A stretch of DNA of 6,831 nucleotides from Methylomonas sp. (GCA_026988195.1 JALSLS010000453.1:1-6831); one strand, 5' to 3'. Shown: positions 1 to 6,051, numbered from the stretch's first letter. Notes: generated by a model from the letters alone, not told the origin. A program made the numbers and translations.

Positions 1-45
1 TCAGCATTTAAACAGGTTCCCTTAAATTAATTACCCAAATATAAA

Positions 46-1479
46 ATGTTAAACCAAGTAAAGCAATCAATATTATCGCCGTATGGTATGCAAGAAAAAG
101 ATATTGATACCATTATGGATAGTATGTTGAGTGCGCAAGTAGATGAGGCCGATATTTACTTTCAGTCCAGTCATTTCGAATCGTGGGTTTTGGAAGGCGG
201 CATTGTTAAAGAAGGGGTTCACAGTATTGAGAAAGGTGCCGGTGTCCGGGTGGTTTCGGGTGAAAAAACGGGGTTTGCTTATAGTGACAGGATTGAACTT
301 TCAGTGTTGCTTGAGGCCGCAAAAAATGTAAAGTCAATCGCTAGGCAGGGACAAAACGCACAAAGAAAAGTAGCTGCTGTTACCGATAGAATAAATTATT
401 ATCAAGCTATTAACCCTCTAAAGTCACTTGCAGACCAGGAAAAAATTGATTTGTTAAGAAAGGTTGATGCTGAAACTCGTAAGCTTGACCCTAGAATTGA
501 AGAAGTCATTGTTAGTATAGTGGGTGTTGATGAGCAAATTTTAGTCGCAAATCAAGATGGCTCTCTTGCTGCCGATATTCGCCCACTGACTCGAATGAGT
601 GTGACGGTTATTTTAGAAGATAATTGCAAGCGCGAACAAGGCAGTATGGGGGGCGGTGCAAGAACAGATTATGGCTACTTTTTAGACCAAAATAAAGCAA
701 TAGAATACGGTAAAGAAGCGGTAAGACAAGCCGTTGTAAACCTTGAAGCTATTGATGCGCCAGCGGGTAATATGACCGTGGTACTAGGCCCAGGTTGGCC
801 CGGAATTTTATTGCATGAAGCGATTGGCCATGGGCTAGAAGGTGATTTTAACCGTAAAGGAACCTCGGCATTTAGTGGCAAAGTAGGTGAGCGTGTTGCT
901 TCGGATCTATGTACCATTGTAGATGATGGAACCCTACAAGGACGGCGCGGGTCGCTTAGTATTGATGATGAGGGTATCCCCTCAGAAAATACTGTGTTAA
1001 TTGAAAAGGGTATTCTTAAAGGATATATGCAGGATAAGATGAATGCTCGATTGATGGGGGTTAAATCGACAGGAAATGGTCGTCGAGAATCTTATGCCCA
1101 CATTCCAATGCCAAGAATGACGAATACCTATATGTTACCTGGCAAAGATGATCCTGAAGAAATCATCAAATCAGTTAAAAAAGGCTTATACGCTAAAAAC
1201 TTTGGTGGTGGGCAAGTTGATATAACATCAGGTAAATTTGTATTTTCAGCCAGCGAAGCTTATTTGATTGAAAATGGTAAAATTACCCGACCTGTAAAAG
1301 GTGCGACTTTGATTGGTAATGGTCCAGAAGTTTTGACTAAAGTCTCTATGGTTGGAAATGACCTAGAGCTTGATGCTGGTGTGGGAACTTGTGGCAAAGA
1401 AGGCCAAAGTGTTCCTGTCGGGGTTGGGCAGCCAACTATCAAAATAGACGGTTTAACTGTCGGTGGAACGAGTGTCTAA
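46..1479 (+). CDS. tldD: Metalloprotease TldD, catalytic subunit of TldD/TldE
   Basis: This 477-residue protein is the zinc-bearing, catalytic half of the cytosolic TldD/TldE (PmbA) protease. In E. coli the complex trims the microcin B17 precursor and degrades unfolded peptides such as the CcdA antitoxin. The metal-binding HExxxH motif is visible as HEAIGH at residues 257-262, followed by GLEGDFNRKGTS. The further zinc-ligand cysteine of the family is Cys449 in GTCGKEGQ. Other hallmarks are NGRRESYAH from residue 344 and NFGGGQVDITSGKF from 385. Length and N terminus match E. coli TldD (481 residues, from memory), including YFQSS-ESWVLE near residue 53, so ATG 46 is preferred over ATG 88. No good Shine-Dalgarno precedes it, and its promoter probably lies left of the window. 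The partner pmbA follows on the same strand. Nothing suggests damage. The natural substrate here is unknown, and no RiPP or toxin-antitoxin gene is nearby. Confidence 0.97.
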   Translation: MLNQVKQSILSPYGMQEKDIDTIMDSMLSAQVDEADIYFQSSHFESWVLEGGIVKEGVHSIEKGAGVRVVSGEKTGFAYSDRIELSVLLEAAKNVKSIARQGQNAQRKVAAVTDRINYYQAINPLKSLADQEKIDLLRKVDAETRKLDPRIEEVIVSIVGVDEQILVANQDGSLAADIRPLTRMSVTVILEDNCKREQGSMGGGARTDYGYFLDQNKAIEYGKEAVRQAVVNLEAIDAPAGNMTVVLGPGWPGILLHEAIGHGLEGDFNRKGTSAFSGKVGERVASDLCTIVDDGTLQGRRGSLSIDDEGIPSENTVLIEKGILKGYMQDKMNARLMGVKSTGNGRRESYAHIPMPRMTNTYMLPGKDDPEEIIKSVKKGLYAKNFGGGQVDITSGKFVFSASEAYLIENGKITRPVKGATLIGNGPEVLTKVSMVGNDLELDAGVGTCGKEGQSVPVGVGQPTIKIDGLTVGGTSV

Positions 1480-1693
1480 ATAATAGAACTGACTTGGGAG
1501 CGTGCATGAAACAAAAACCCTACGTTATAATTTCGGCAAGTTATTCCATACACGTTCCTTAATATCATTAAATTAAGCTTTTGTAGCCTTGATGAAACAA
1601 AGTGGAATCAAGGAATGTTTGTGAATATCCTTGATTTCGCTTCACTGCATCAAGGCTACATGTTTTTTAATTAACTCATTAGTAAAAAATATT
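1480..1693. other. tldD-pmbA intergenic gap
   Basis: This 214-bp gap holds no gene. Its right half is a REP-like inverted repeat (1582-1660). The left part contains a possible degenerate relative of the repeat arm found after pmbA, with CATTAAATTAAG at 1566-1577. No intrinsic terminator with a T-run follows tldD, so read-through into pmbA is possible. A lone TATAAT at 1526-1531 has no matching -35 box. Confidence 0.6.
1582..1660. repeat. REP-like imperfect inverted repeat (paired units)
   Basis: The outer 13 bp form a perfect inverted repeat, TGTAGCCTTGATG at 1582-1594 against CATCAAGGCTACA at 1648-1660. The arms pair again further in, AATCAAGGA at 1606-1614 with TCCTTGATT at 1628-1636, leaving a loop of about 13 nt. 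Each arm also folds on itself through CCTTGAT and ATCAAGG, as expected for two REP units in opposite orientation (a BIME). GTAG near the tip fits the REP class acted on by RAYT transposases. I recall similar GTAGCCTTGATG repeats scattered in other gammaproteobacterial genomes, but have not checked. It lies directly before pmbA and its right arm is open in the pmbA frame. Confidence 0.8.
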
Positions 1694-3025
1694 GTGCAAA
1701 ACCACGAAGAAATTAATAGATTAAAAAACCTTGTTCAGGATTTATTAGATGAATCAAAAAAACAGGGTGCAAGCTCAGCAGAAGCGGGGCTCAGTATTGA
1801 TAATGGGCTTTCAGTTAATGCAAGGCTGGGGGAAGTTGAAACCATTGAATACCATTGTGATCAAAGTTTAGCCGTCACTGTTTATATTGGACAAAAGAAA
1901 GGTACAGCAACGACTAATGATTTTTCTAATGATTCAATTAAAGAAACGGTTAAAGCAGCTTGCAGTATTGCGGGCTTTTCTAGTGAAGACAAATATGCAG
2001 GGTTACCCGAAAAAGATAGCTTGGCAACAGAATTTCCTGAGTTAGATAGAAATTATCCTTGGGATATAGATGCAGAAGCTGCAATTAAAATAGCCATAGA
2101 ATGTGAAGATGCTGCGCGTTCTTACCATGCTGAAATTAATAATTCAGAAGGTGCGGCTGTCAATAGTCATCAAGGTATTAGAGTATTAGGTAACAGTCTG
2201 GGTTTTTTACAAGGTTATCAATCAACACGCCACTCTATTAGCTGTTCAGTTTTAGGTGAACGTGATGGTGATATGCAAAGGGACTATTGGTATAGTGTTT
2301 CTAGAAATGCTGATAAATTAGAATCTGCAAAAGACGTTGGGGTAAAAGCAGCCGAAAGAACAGTCAGCCGGTTAGGGGCAAGAAGTTTAACAACTCGTCA
2401 ATGCCCTGTTTTATACTCTGCTGAAGTCGCTTCGGGCTTGATAGACTCTTTGGTTGGAGCCATTAGTGGAGGAAGCCTATACCGAAAATCTAGCTTTTTA
2501 CTTGATGCTTTAGATACACAGATTTTACCTAGCTTTATGCATATTCATGAGCAGCCTCATTTAAAAATGGCCTTAGGAAGTGCTAGCTACGATTCAGAAG
2601 GTGTTGCCACAGCCGCAAGAGATATTGTGGCAGGTGGTATTTTGCAAGGTTATGTATTAAGTAGTTATTCTGCCCGAAAACTGGGCATGGTTACGACAGG
2701 AAATGCAGGTGGGGTACATAATTTAGTTGTTGACTCAGGTGATAATGACTTCGCTGCCATGCTTAAACAATTAGATACCGGATTATTAGTCACAGAATTA
2801 ATGGGGCAAGGGGTTAACCGAGTCACGGGTGACTACTCTCGTGGAGCCTCTGGTTTTTGGGTCGAAAAGGGACAAATTCAATACCCAGTAGAAGAAATCA
2901 CCATTGCTGGAAACTTAAAAGATATGTATAAAAATATTGTTTCTGTGGGGAATGACGTTGATTATCGAGGTAATGTGAGGACGGGATCAATATTGATTGA
3001 GAAAATGTCTATTGCTGGGGAATAA
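1694..3025 (+). CDS. pmbA: TldE/PmbA, partner subunit of TldD
   Basis: This is the non-metal subunit of the TldD/TldE protease, 443 residues from GTG 1694; E. coli PmbA has about 450. It is homologous to TldD but lacks HExxxH: the equivalent region reads EVASGLIDSLVGAISGG, as in E. coli PmbA. Further PmbA hallmarks are NSHQGIRVLGNSLGF, YSARKLGMVTTGNAGG, GDYSRGASGFW from residue 379, and EITIAGNLKDM near the C terminus. The frame stays open upstream to a TTG at 1631, but those 21 extra residues are encoded largely by the right arm of the inverted repeat and do not resemble a PmbA N terminus. GTG 1694 gives MQNHEEINRLKNLVQD, a plausible start. No Shine-Dalgarno is evident before either start, so the start is less sure than the gene. 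It probably shares transcription with tldD. In E. coli the two genes are apart; here they are adjacent. Confidence 0.95.
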   Translation: MQNHEEINRLKNLVQDLLDESKKQGASSAEAGLSIDNGLSVNARLGEVETIEYHCDQSLAVTVYIGQKKGTATTNDFSNDSIKETVKAACSIAGFSSEDKYAGLPEKDSLATEFPELDRNYPWDIDAEAAIKIAIECEDAARSYHAEINNSEGAAVNSHQGIRVLGNSLGFLQGYQSTRHSISCSVLGERDGDMQRDYWYSVSRNADKLESAKDVGVKAAERTVSRLGARSLTTRQCPVLYSAEVASGLIDSLVGAISGGSLYRKSSFLLDALDTQILPSFMHIHEQPHLKMALGSASYDSEGVATAARDIVAGGILQGYVLSSYSARKLGMVTTGNAGGVHNLVVDSGDNDFAAMLKQLDTGLLVTELMGQGVNRVTGDYSRGASGFWVEKGQIQYPVEEITIAGNLKDMYKNIVSVGNDVDYRGNVRTGSILIEKMSIAGE

Positions 3026-3086
3026 GGCAACGAGAAAATTATAGTTCCCACACTCCAGCGTTACTGCCATTAAGTTAAGATAATAG

Positions 3087-3156
3087 GTAGGATGTGCTGA
3101 CGATAGGAAGCGCATCGTTTACAGTTGATGCGCTTCCTATCGTCAGCACATCCTAC
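3087..3156. repeat. REP-like perfect inverted repeat, 30-bp arms
   Basis: GTAGGATGTGCTGACGATAG and the next ten bases (3087-3116) are repeated exactly in reverse complement at 3127-3156, around a 10-nt loop GTTTACAGTT. Each arm contains its own smaller stem, GATGTGC against GCGCATC, and begins with GTAG, the tetranucleotide typical of REPs next to their stem-loop. The layout is two REPs in inverted orientation. Perfect arm identity suggests recent formation or correction. As RNA it would fold strongly in both directions, but it lacks a T-run on either side. Confidence 0.9.
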
Positions 3157-3168
3157 AGAAAATTGCTT

Positions 3169-3275
3169 GTAACCGTTCACCTCCCCCTTTGAAAAAGGGG
3201 GATTGAGGGGGATTTGTCTAATAAAATCTCCTCTAACCCCTCTTTTCCAAAGAGGGGGGGGGACTGAACGGCTAC
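3169..3275. mobile_element. MITE-like palindromic element with 8-bp target duplication
   Basis: This 107-bp non-coding element is flanked by a perfect direct repeat AATTGCTT (3161-3168 and 3276-3283), which looks like a target-site duplication. Its ends are 11-bp terminal inverted repeats with one mismatch, GTAACCGTTCA at 3169-3179 and TGAACGGCTAC at 3265-3275. The interior continues as an imperfect palindrome of pyrimidine- and purine-rich tracts: CCCCCTTTGAAAAAGGGGGA on the left, with GAGGGGGATTT next to it, matched by CCTCTTTTCCAAAGAGG on the right. I recall similar CCCCCTTTnnAAAGGGGG elements in several bacterial groups. It encodes nothing and would need a transposase in trans; none is in this window. 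Confidence 0.75.
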
Positions 3276-3337
3276 AATTGCTTAGCTTAATGGCATTCCC
3301 ATGCTAGAGCGTGAGGAACGATACCGACTTTTCCTCT

Positions 3338-4351
3338 TTAAATTTCCTGCAAAATATCTTCAATTAACTGAGGCCCACGGTAAATTAAACCGCTATAAAC
3401 CTGCACTAAACTAGCACCGGCCGTTAATTTATCCTTAGCATCCTGCCCCGATAAAATTCCGCCAGCCGCAATAATGGGAACTTTCCCTTTCAGTTCCGCT
3501 GATAAACCAGCAACTACATAGGTTGATTGGTCTTTAACGGGCGCACCACTTAACCCACCCATTTCATCAGCATGTTTATGGCCTTTAACCGCTTCCCTAG
3601 AGATAGTCGTATTGGTCGCAATAACACCATCTATATCAAATTCTAACAAAAGCTGGGCGATGTGATGTATTTCACTATCATCTAAATCTGGGGCGATTTT
3701 AACCACAAGCGGGGTGTATTTTTCATGGGTTTTCTGTAACAGTAACTGCTCTTCTTTAAGCGTTGATAATAATTGCTTAATCTCGTCACCTTGCTGTAAT
3801 TGACGCAAGTTTTTAGTATTGGGTGATGAAATATTAAGGGTGATATAACTGGCTAAAGCATAGCTTTTACGCAGTCCTATTAAATAATCATCCGTTGCAT
3901 TTTTAATAGGCGTATCCGCATTCTTACCAATATTAATGCCTAAAACACCTTGATAGTTTGCCTGTTTTACTCGCTGAATTAAATGATCAACACCTAAATT
4001 ATTAAACCCCATTCGATTAATAATAGCTTCATGTTCAGGCAACCTAAATAAGCGGGGTTTAGGGTTTCCTGGTTGAGGACGTGGTGTGACTGTCCCTATT
4101 TCTATAGAACCAAAGCCTAAAGCGGCTAAGGAATCAATATAATCACCATTTTTATCAAGCCCTGCGGCTAACCCCACTGGGTTTTTAAAGTTTAGCCCCA
4201 TCACCGTAACAGGTTTATTGTCTGATTTGGCTTTGCTTAAAACTGACAAGCCGGTTTTTTCAGCCGCCTTTAATAATTTTAAAGTGACATGATGGGCAAG
4301 CTCGGGGTCAAGAGAAAATAATGCGGGGCGGAGTAAAGGGTAAAGGTTCAT
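3338..4351 (-). CDS. pyrD: Dihydroorotate dehydrogenase (quinone), class 2
   Basis: PyrD oxidises dihydroorotate to orotate, the fourth step of pyrimidine synthesis, and passes electrons through FMN to the quinone pool at the inner face of the cytoplasmic membrane. The 337-residue length and sequence follow E. coli PyrD almost without gaps. The N-terminal segment MNLYPLLRPALFSLDPELAH is the helical extension that marks class 2 enzymes and forms the quinone and membrane contact. FMN and substrate motifs follow: GLAAGLDKNGD (Asp66), NRMGFNNLG (112-120), and NISSPNT with the class 2 catalytic base Ser175. Next come TNTT, GGLSG, AAGGI and VQVYSGL near the C terminus for FMN phosphate. ATG 4351 is the only sensible start. 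The ribosome site is weak (AAGAG about 8 nt upstream). A hairpin and a TATAAT box lie just upstream, and repeats follow the stop codon. Confidence 0.98.
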   Translation of the reverse strand: MNLYPLLRPALFSLDPELAHHVTLKLLKAAEKTGLSVLSKAKSDNKPVTVMGLNFKNPVGLAAGLDKNGDYIDSLAALGFGSIEIGTVTPRPQPGNPKPRLFRLPEHEAIINRMGFNNLGVDHLIQRVKQANYQGVLGINIGKNADTPIKNATDDYLIGLRKSYALASYITLNISSPNTKNLRQLQQGDEIKQLLSTLKEEQLLLQKTHEKYTPLVVKIAPDLDDSEIHHIAQLLLEFDIDGVIATNTTISREAVKGHKHADEMGGLSGAPVKDQSTYVVAGLSAELKGKVPIIAAGGILSGQDAKDKLTAGASLVQVYSGLIYRGPQLIEDILQEI

Positions 4352-4368
4352 AGTATAAACTCTTGGCT

Positions 4369-4384
4369 CTCCCGTATGCGGGAG
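4369..4384 (-). promoter_or_regulatory. Leader hairpin upstream of pyrD
   Basis: On the pyrD strand this reads CTCCCG-CATA-CGGGAG, a perfect 6-bp GC-rich stem with a tetraloop. It ends 17 nt before the ATG and lies in the predicted untranslated leader. The 3' arm GGGAGAG is purine-rich like a Shine-Dalgarno but sits rather far from the start. No T-run follows, so it is not an intrinsic terminator. In E. coli and Salmonella, pyrC and pyrD are controlled by nucleotide-sensitive start selection that decides whether a leader hairpin forms over the ribosome site. A similar role here is inference only. Confidence 0.5.
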
Positions 4385-4401
4385 GTTTAAAAATAAGGGT
4401 T

Positions 4402-4430
4402 ATTATACGCGGTGCGGTCAGGTTTTATAT
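4402..4430 (-). promoter_or_regulatory. Probable pyrD promoter
   Basis: A perfect TATAAT -10 box lies on the - strand (4407-4402, seen as ATTATA on the + strand). The matching -35 region around 4424-4430 is only a weak TATAAA or ATATAA. Transcription would begin near 4394-4396 and give a leader of about 44 nt containing the hairpin. The strong -10 with a poor -35 could mean low basal or regulated expression. The site is inferred from motif and position only. Confidence 0.5.
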
Positions 4431-4457
4431 CGACTGTTTTTTGTATCTATTCAGCTT

Positions 4458-4706
4458 GTAGGTAAACAATGGTGATGTAGGAGCGTCCGTCCGCCCTCGG
4501 CAATTGCTCCTGCATTGCTCTACCTACGTGCATAATCTACATGGATGTAGTGAATGCAGATATTGCAGGAGCAAATATCTGTCCACGCACTAGTCGGCGG
4601 GATTAAAACAAGGCTGTTTTCCCTGAAACTTTCAACTATCTTCGTACCGGCTAGTGTATTCACTACATCCATGTAGGTTATGCACGTTCATTGTGAGCTA
4701 CCTTAC
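4458..4706. repeat. Composite palindromic (MITE-like) element, about 250 bp
   Basis: Long inverted arms at 4526-4557 and 4656-4687 (32 bp, two mismatches) start with ACGTGCATAA and include the small palindrome CTACATGGATGTAG. Homology continues outward, GTAGGTA plus ACAATG at 4458-4471 against CATTGTGAGCTACCTTAC at 4689-4706, and inward to CACTAG(T/C)CGG at 4588-4596 and its complement at 4646-4655. The left arm carries two segments missing from the right arm: 4472-4525, itself GTAGGAGC...GCTCTAC, and 4558-4588, a hairpin AGATATTGC-AGGA-GCAAATATCT. These two share an 11-bp inverted motif, TTGCTCCTGCA (4504-4514) and TGCAGGAGCAA (4564-4574). The centre holds AAAACAAGGCTGTTTT. No coding capacity is seen, and no clear target duplication was found. 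Confidence 0.7.
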
Positions 4707-5795
4707 TTATATTAGTTTATAAGGCTCAGGGTCAACACAAGGCTGCCTATCTAAAATTAAATCTGATATTAATCGTGCAGAGGCAGGCCCCATCACCAAG
4801 CCATTTCTAAAATGGCCAGCATTAATGCTGAGGTTTTTAATTTCAGGGTGCTTATCTATATAAGGTATACCTTGCTTTGTTCCCGGTCTTAACCCTGCCC
4901 AATGGTTAATTAAGGGGATGTCTTTTAAAGTAGGAAACAACTCAGTTGCCATATGAAGCAGTTTTTCTTTGGCTTCAGGTGAGGTGCTTTTATCAAACTC
5001 GGTATATTCTACCGAACTACCTGCTAAAATTTTACCATCACGGCGGGGGATTAAATAATAGTCAGCATCTAAAACCATATGTGAAAGCGTATCAGCTTGA
5101 GCGTCAAATAATAACATTTGCCCTTTTACAGGTGAAATATCTGGAGAGCATAAACTATGGGGTAAAAGTTTTTTGCTGAGTTCGCCTGTCCAAGCACCTG
5201 TACAAATAATTAACTGCTTAATCTTAATCTCTCCCTTGTTAGTGTGCAGGGTATTGATGTTTTCATTATTGATAGAGACATCGATAACCTCGCAGTTTTC
5301 TATAAAGGTAACACCGGCATCAAGTAAATAGGCTTTTAAAGATTTTAATAGGCGAGGGTTACGGGCTTGAGCAATAGTAGGAAGCCATAATGGATTAATG
5401 GTCTGGGTATTTAAATCTGTAAAAAAACTAGACCCTGCTTCTTGATAAGGAATGCTGTGTTGATTGCACCATGAGGTTGCTAACTGTTTATCCGGATTTT
5501 TACAGATCAGTAAGCCGCAGTTATACCATTCGGGGTCAATATTAGTGGCATTAAATAGGTCGTTTGATAAATCGGCATATTTTTTATTACTCTCAATAAC
5601 CAATGTGCTAATGGCCTTTGGTTGGCGCCAAGGGTACAGAGGCAGTAAGATACCACCACCAGCCCAAGATGATTCTTGACCAGAAAGTGACTTGTCAATA
5701 AGGGTGACACTGTAACCTGCTTTAACAAATTCGCGGGCGGTTAATAAGCCGATAGCGCCACATCCTATAATAGTAATTTCTGAATTCTGGGACAT
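4707..5795 (-). CDS. thiO: FAD-dependent glycine oxidase ThiO
   Basis: ThiO oxidises glycine to iminoglycine (dehydroglycine) with release of hydrogen peroxide, supplying the thiazole synthase step of thiamin biosynthesis in the cytosol. From ATG 5795 the protein has 362 residues. The N terminus carries the FAD-binding Rossmann motif GCGAIG (11-16) in a beta-alpha-beta unit ending at VTLIDK. QESSWAGGGIL follows, as in D-amino-acid-oxidase-like flavoproteins. Near the C terminus WAGLRPGT places Arg303 and GHFRNG places Arg330. From memory these match Arg302 and Arg329 of Bacillus subtilis glycine oxidase, which contact the substrate carboxylate and carbonyl. YYLIPRRDG supplies a conserved tyrosine region. 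A TTG at 5810 would add five residues, but ATG 5795 is the better start; neither has a good Shine-Dalgarno. No other thi gene is in the window, so the thiamin role rests on family. A broader D-amino-acid or sarcosine oxidase activity is less likely. Confidence 0.92.
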   Translation of the reverse strand: MSQNSEITIIGCGAIGLLTAREFVKAGYSVTLIDKSLSGQESSWAGGGILLPLYPWRQPKAISTLVIESNKKYADLSNDLFNATNIDPEWYNCGLLICKNPDKQLATSWCNQHSIPYQEAGSSFFTDLNTQTINPLWLPTIAQARNPRLLKSLKAYLLDAGVTFIENCEVIDVSINNENINTLHTNKGEIKIKQLIICTGAWTGELSKKLLPHSLCSPDISPVKGQMLLFDAQADTLSHMVLDADYYLIPRRDGKILAGSSVEYTEFDKSTSPEAKEKLLHMATELFPTLKDIPLINHWAGLRPGTKQGIPYIDKHPEIKNLSINAGHFRNGLVMGPASARLISDLILDRQPCVDPEPYKLI

Positions 5796-5840
5796 ATAAT
5801 TTAAAGGCAATTATTGTAAGAGAAAAAGCGATAAAGGTAT

Positions 5841-5846
5841 AGTATA
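5841..5846 (-). promoter_or_regulatory. Possible -10 box of thiO
   Basis: On the - strand this reads TATACT, five of six matches to the consensus, about 45 nt upstream of ATG 5795. It would give a leader of roughly 40 nt. No convincing -35 box lies 16-18 nt further upstream, so the assignment is weak. Confidence 0.3.
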
Positions 5847-5959
5847 CAGTAGTTGGAGGAATGATAAGGTAGTTGCTTTATATACACAAGGCGATGTTTA
5901 TTGTTATAAGTATTATCTATCTTGTTGAAAGTAAAGGGATAAAAAAACACATATAAAAC

Positions 5960-5988
5960 TTGTAAGGAACTGGCTTACCTGCTACTAT
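5960..5988 (+). promoter_or_regulatory. Candidate extended -10 promoter for the outer-membrane gene
   Basis: TTGTAA at 5960-5965 and TACTAT at 5983-5988 are separated by 17 nt, each with four of six consensus matches. TGC directly precedes the -10 box, as in extended -10 promoters. The start would fall near 5995, leaving a leader of about 70 nt. A TATAAA at 5952-5957 is an alternative but lacks a well-placed -35. Confidence 0.4.
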
Positions 5989-6051
5989 TACTACCGTGAA
6001 TCATGTTTGTTGTATTTCAGCAAATTTAAGTTTAACAAAAATAATCTCTAT

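Larger units (their letters stand above)
3040..3323. repeat. Outer inverted-repeat element, interrupted by two others
   Basis: The left arm at 3040-3079 (TATAGTTCCCACACTCCAGC onward, ending GCCATTAAGTTAAG) is an imperfect inverted copy of the right arm at 3281-3323 (CTTAGCTTAATGGC through GAGGAACGATA). The inner 14 bp differ at one position; the outer part shows small indels and substitutions. Each arm also holds a degenerate small hairpin of the TTCCCACGCTC-AGCGTGGGAA type, which I recall as a widespread gammaproteobacterial repeat. About 200 bp with two other palindromes separate the arms, which suggests later insertions into the centre. The right arm ends 14 bp from the pyrD stop codon. 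Confidence 0.65.
3026..3337. other. Convergent gap between pmbA and pyrD, filled with repeats
   Basis: The gap of 312 bp between the pmbA and pyrD stop codons contains no gene. Three palindromic elements account for about 270 bp: outer arms at 3040-3079 and 3281-3323, a 30-bp-arm inverted repeat at 3087-3156, and a 107-bp element at 3169-3275 with an 8-bp flanking duplication. No classical hairpin-plus-T-run terminator was found for either gene. The long palindromes may affect both 3' ends, which is inference. Confidence 0.8.
4352..4706. other. thiO-pyrD intergenic gap
   Basis: This 355-bp stretch has no gene. The part next to pyrD (4352-4430) carries a leader hairpin and a -10 box for the - strand. 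The rest, 4458 to 4706, is one composite palindromic element that starts right beside the thiO stop codon. I see nothing of note in 4431-4457. Confidence 0.7.

Noticed and set aside
1526..1531. TATAAT as a pmbA promoter
   Set aside because: No -35 box lies at a suitable distance (TGCATG at 17 nt), and it would give a leader of about 160 nt through the repeat; likely chance in AT-rich DNA.
1631..1693. TTG start extending PmbA by 21 residues
   Set aside because: The extension is encoded largely by the right arm of the inverted repeat, is unlike PmbA N termini and has no ribosome site; GTG 1694 fits the family better.
3087..3275. CRISPR array or attachment site
   Set aside because: The repeats are palindromes of different families, with no regularly spaced direct repeats and no cas, integrase or tRNA gene in the window.
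4369..4391. Hairpin before pyrD as an intrinsic terminator
   Set aside because: On the - strand the stem is followed by AGCC, not a T-run, and on the + strand no gene reads into it.
4946..5728. Three further open frames of 71-77 codons overlapping thiO
   Set aside because: They lie wholly within thiO in other frames, have no ribosome sites and no recognisable protein features. The same holds for the extra frames within tldD.
5796..5810. TTG start extending ThiO by five residues
   Set aside because: ATG 5795 directly precedes the FAD-binding strand at the usual distance, and the TTG has no better ribosome site.
5971..5983. Sigma-54 promoter (TGGC...TGC) before the outer-membrane gene
   Set aside because: GG and GC are 7 nt apart instead of the required 10.
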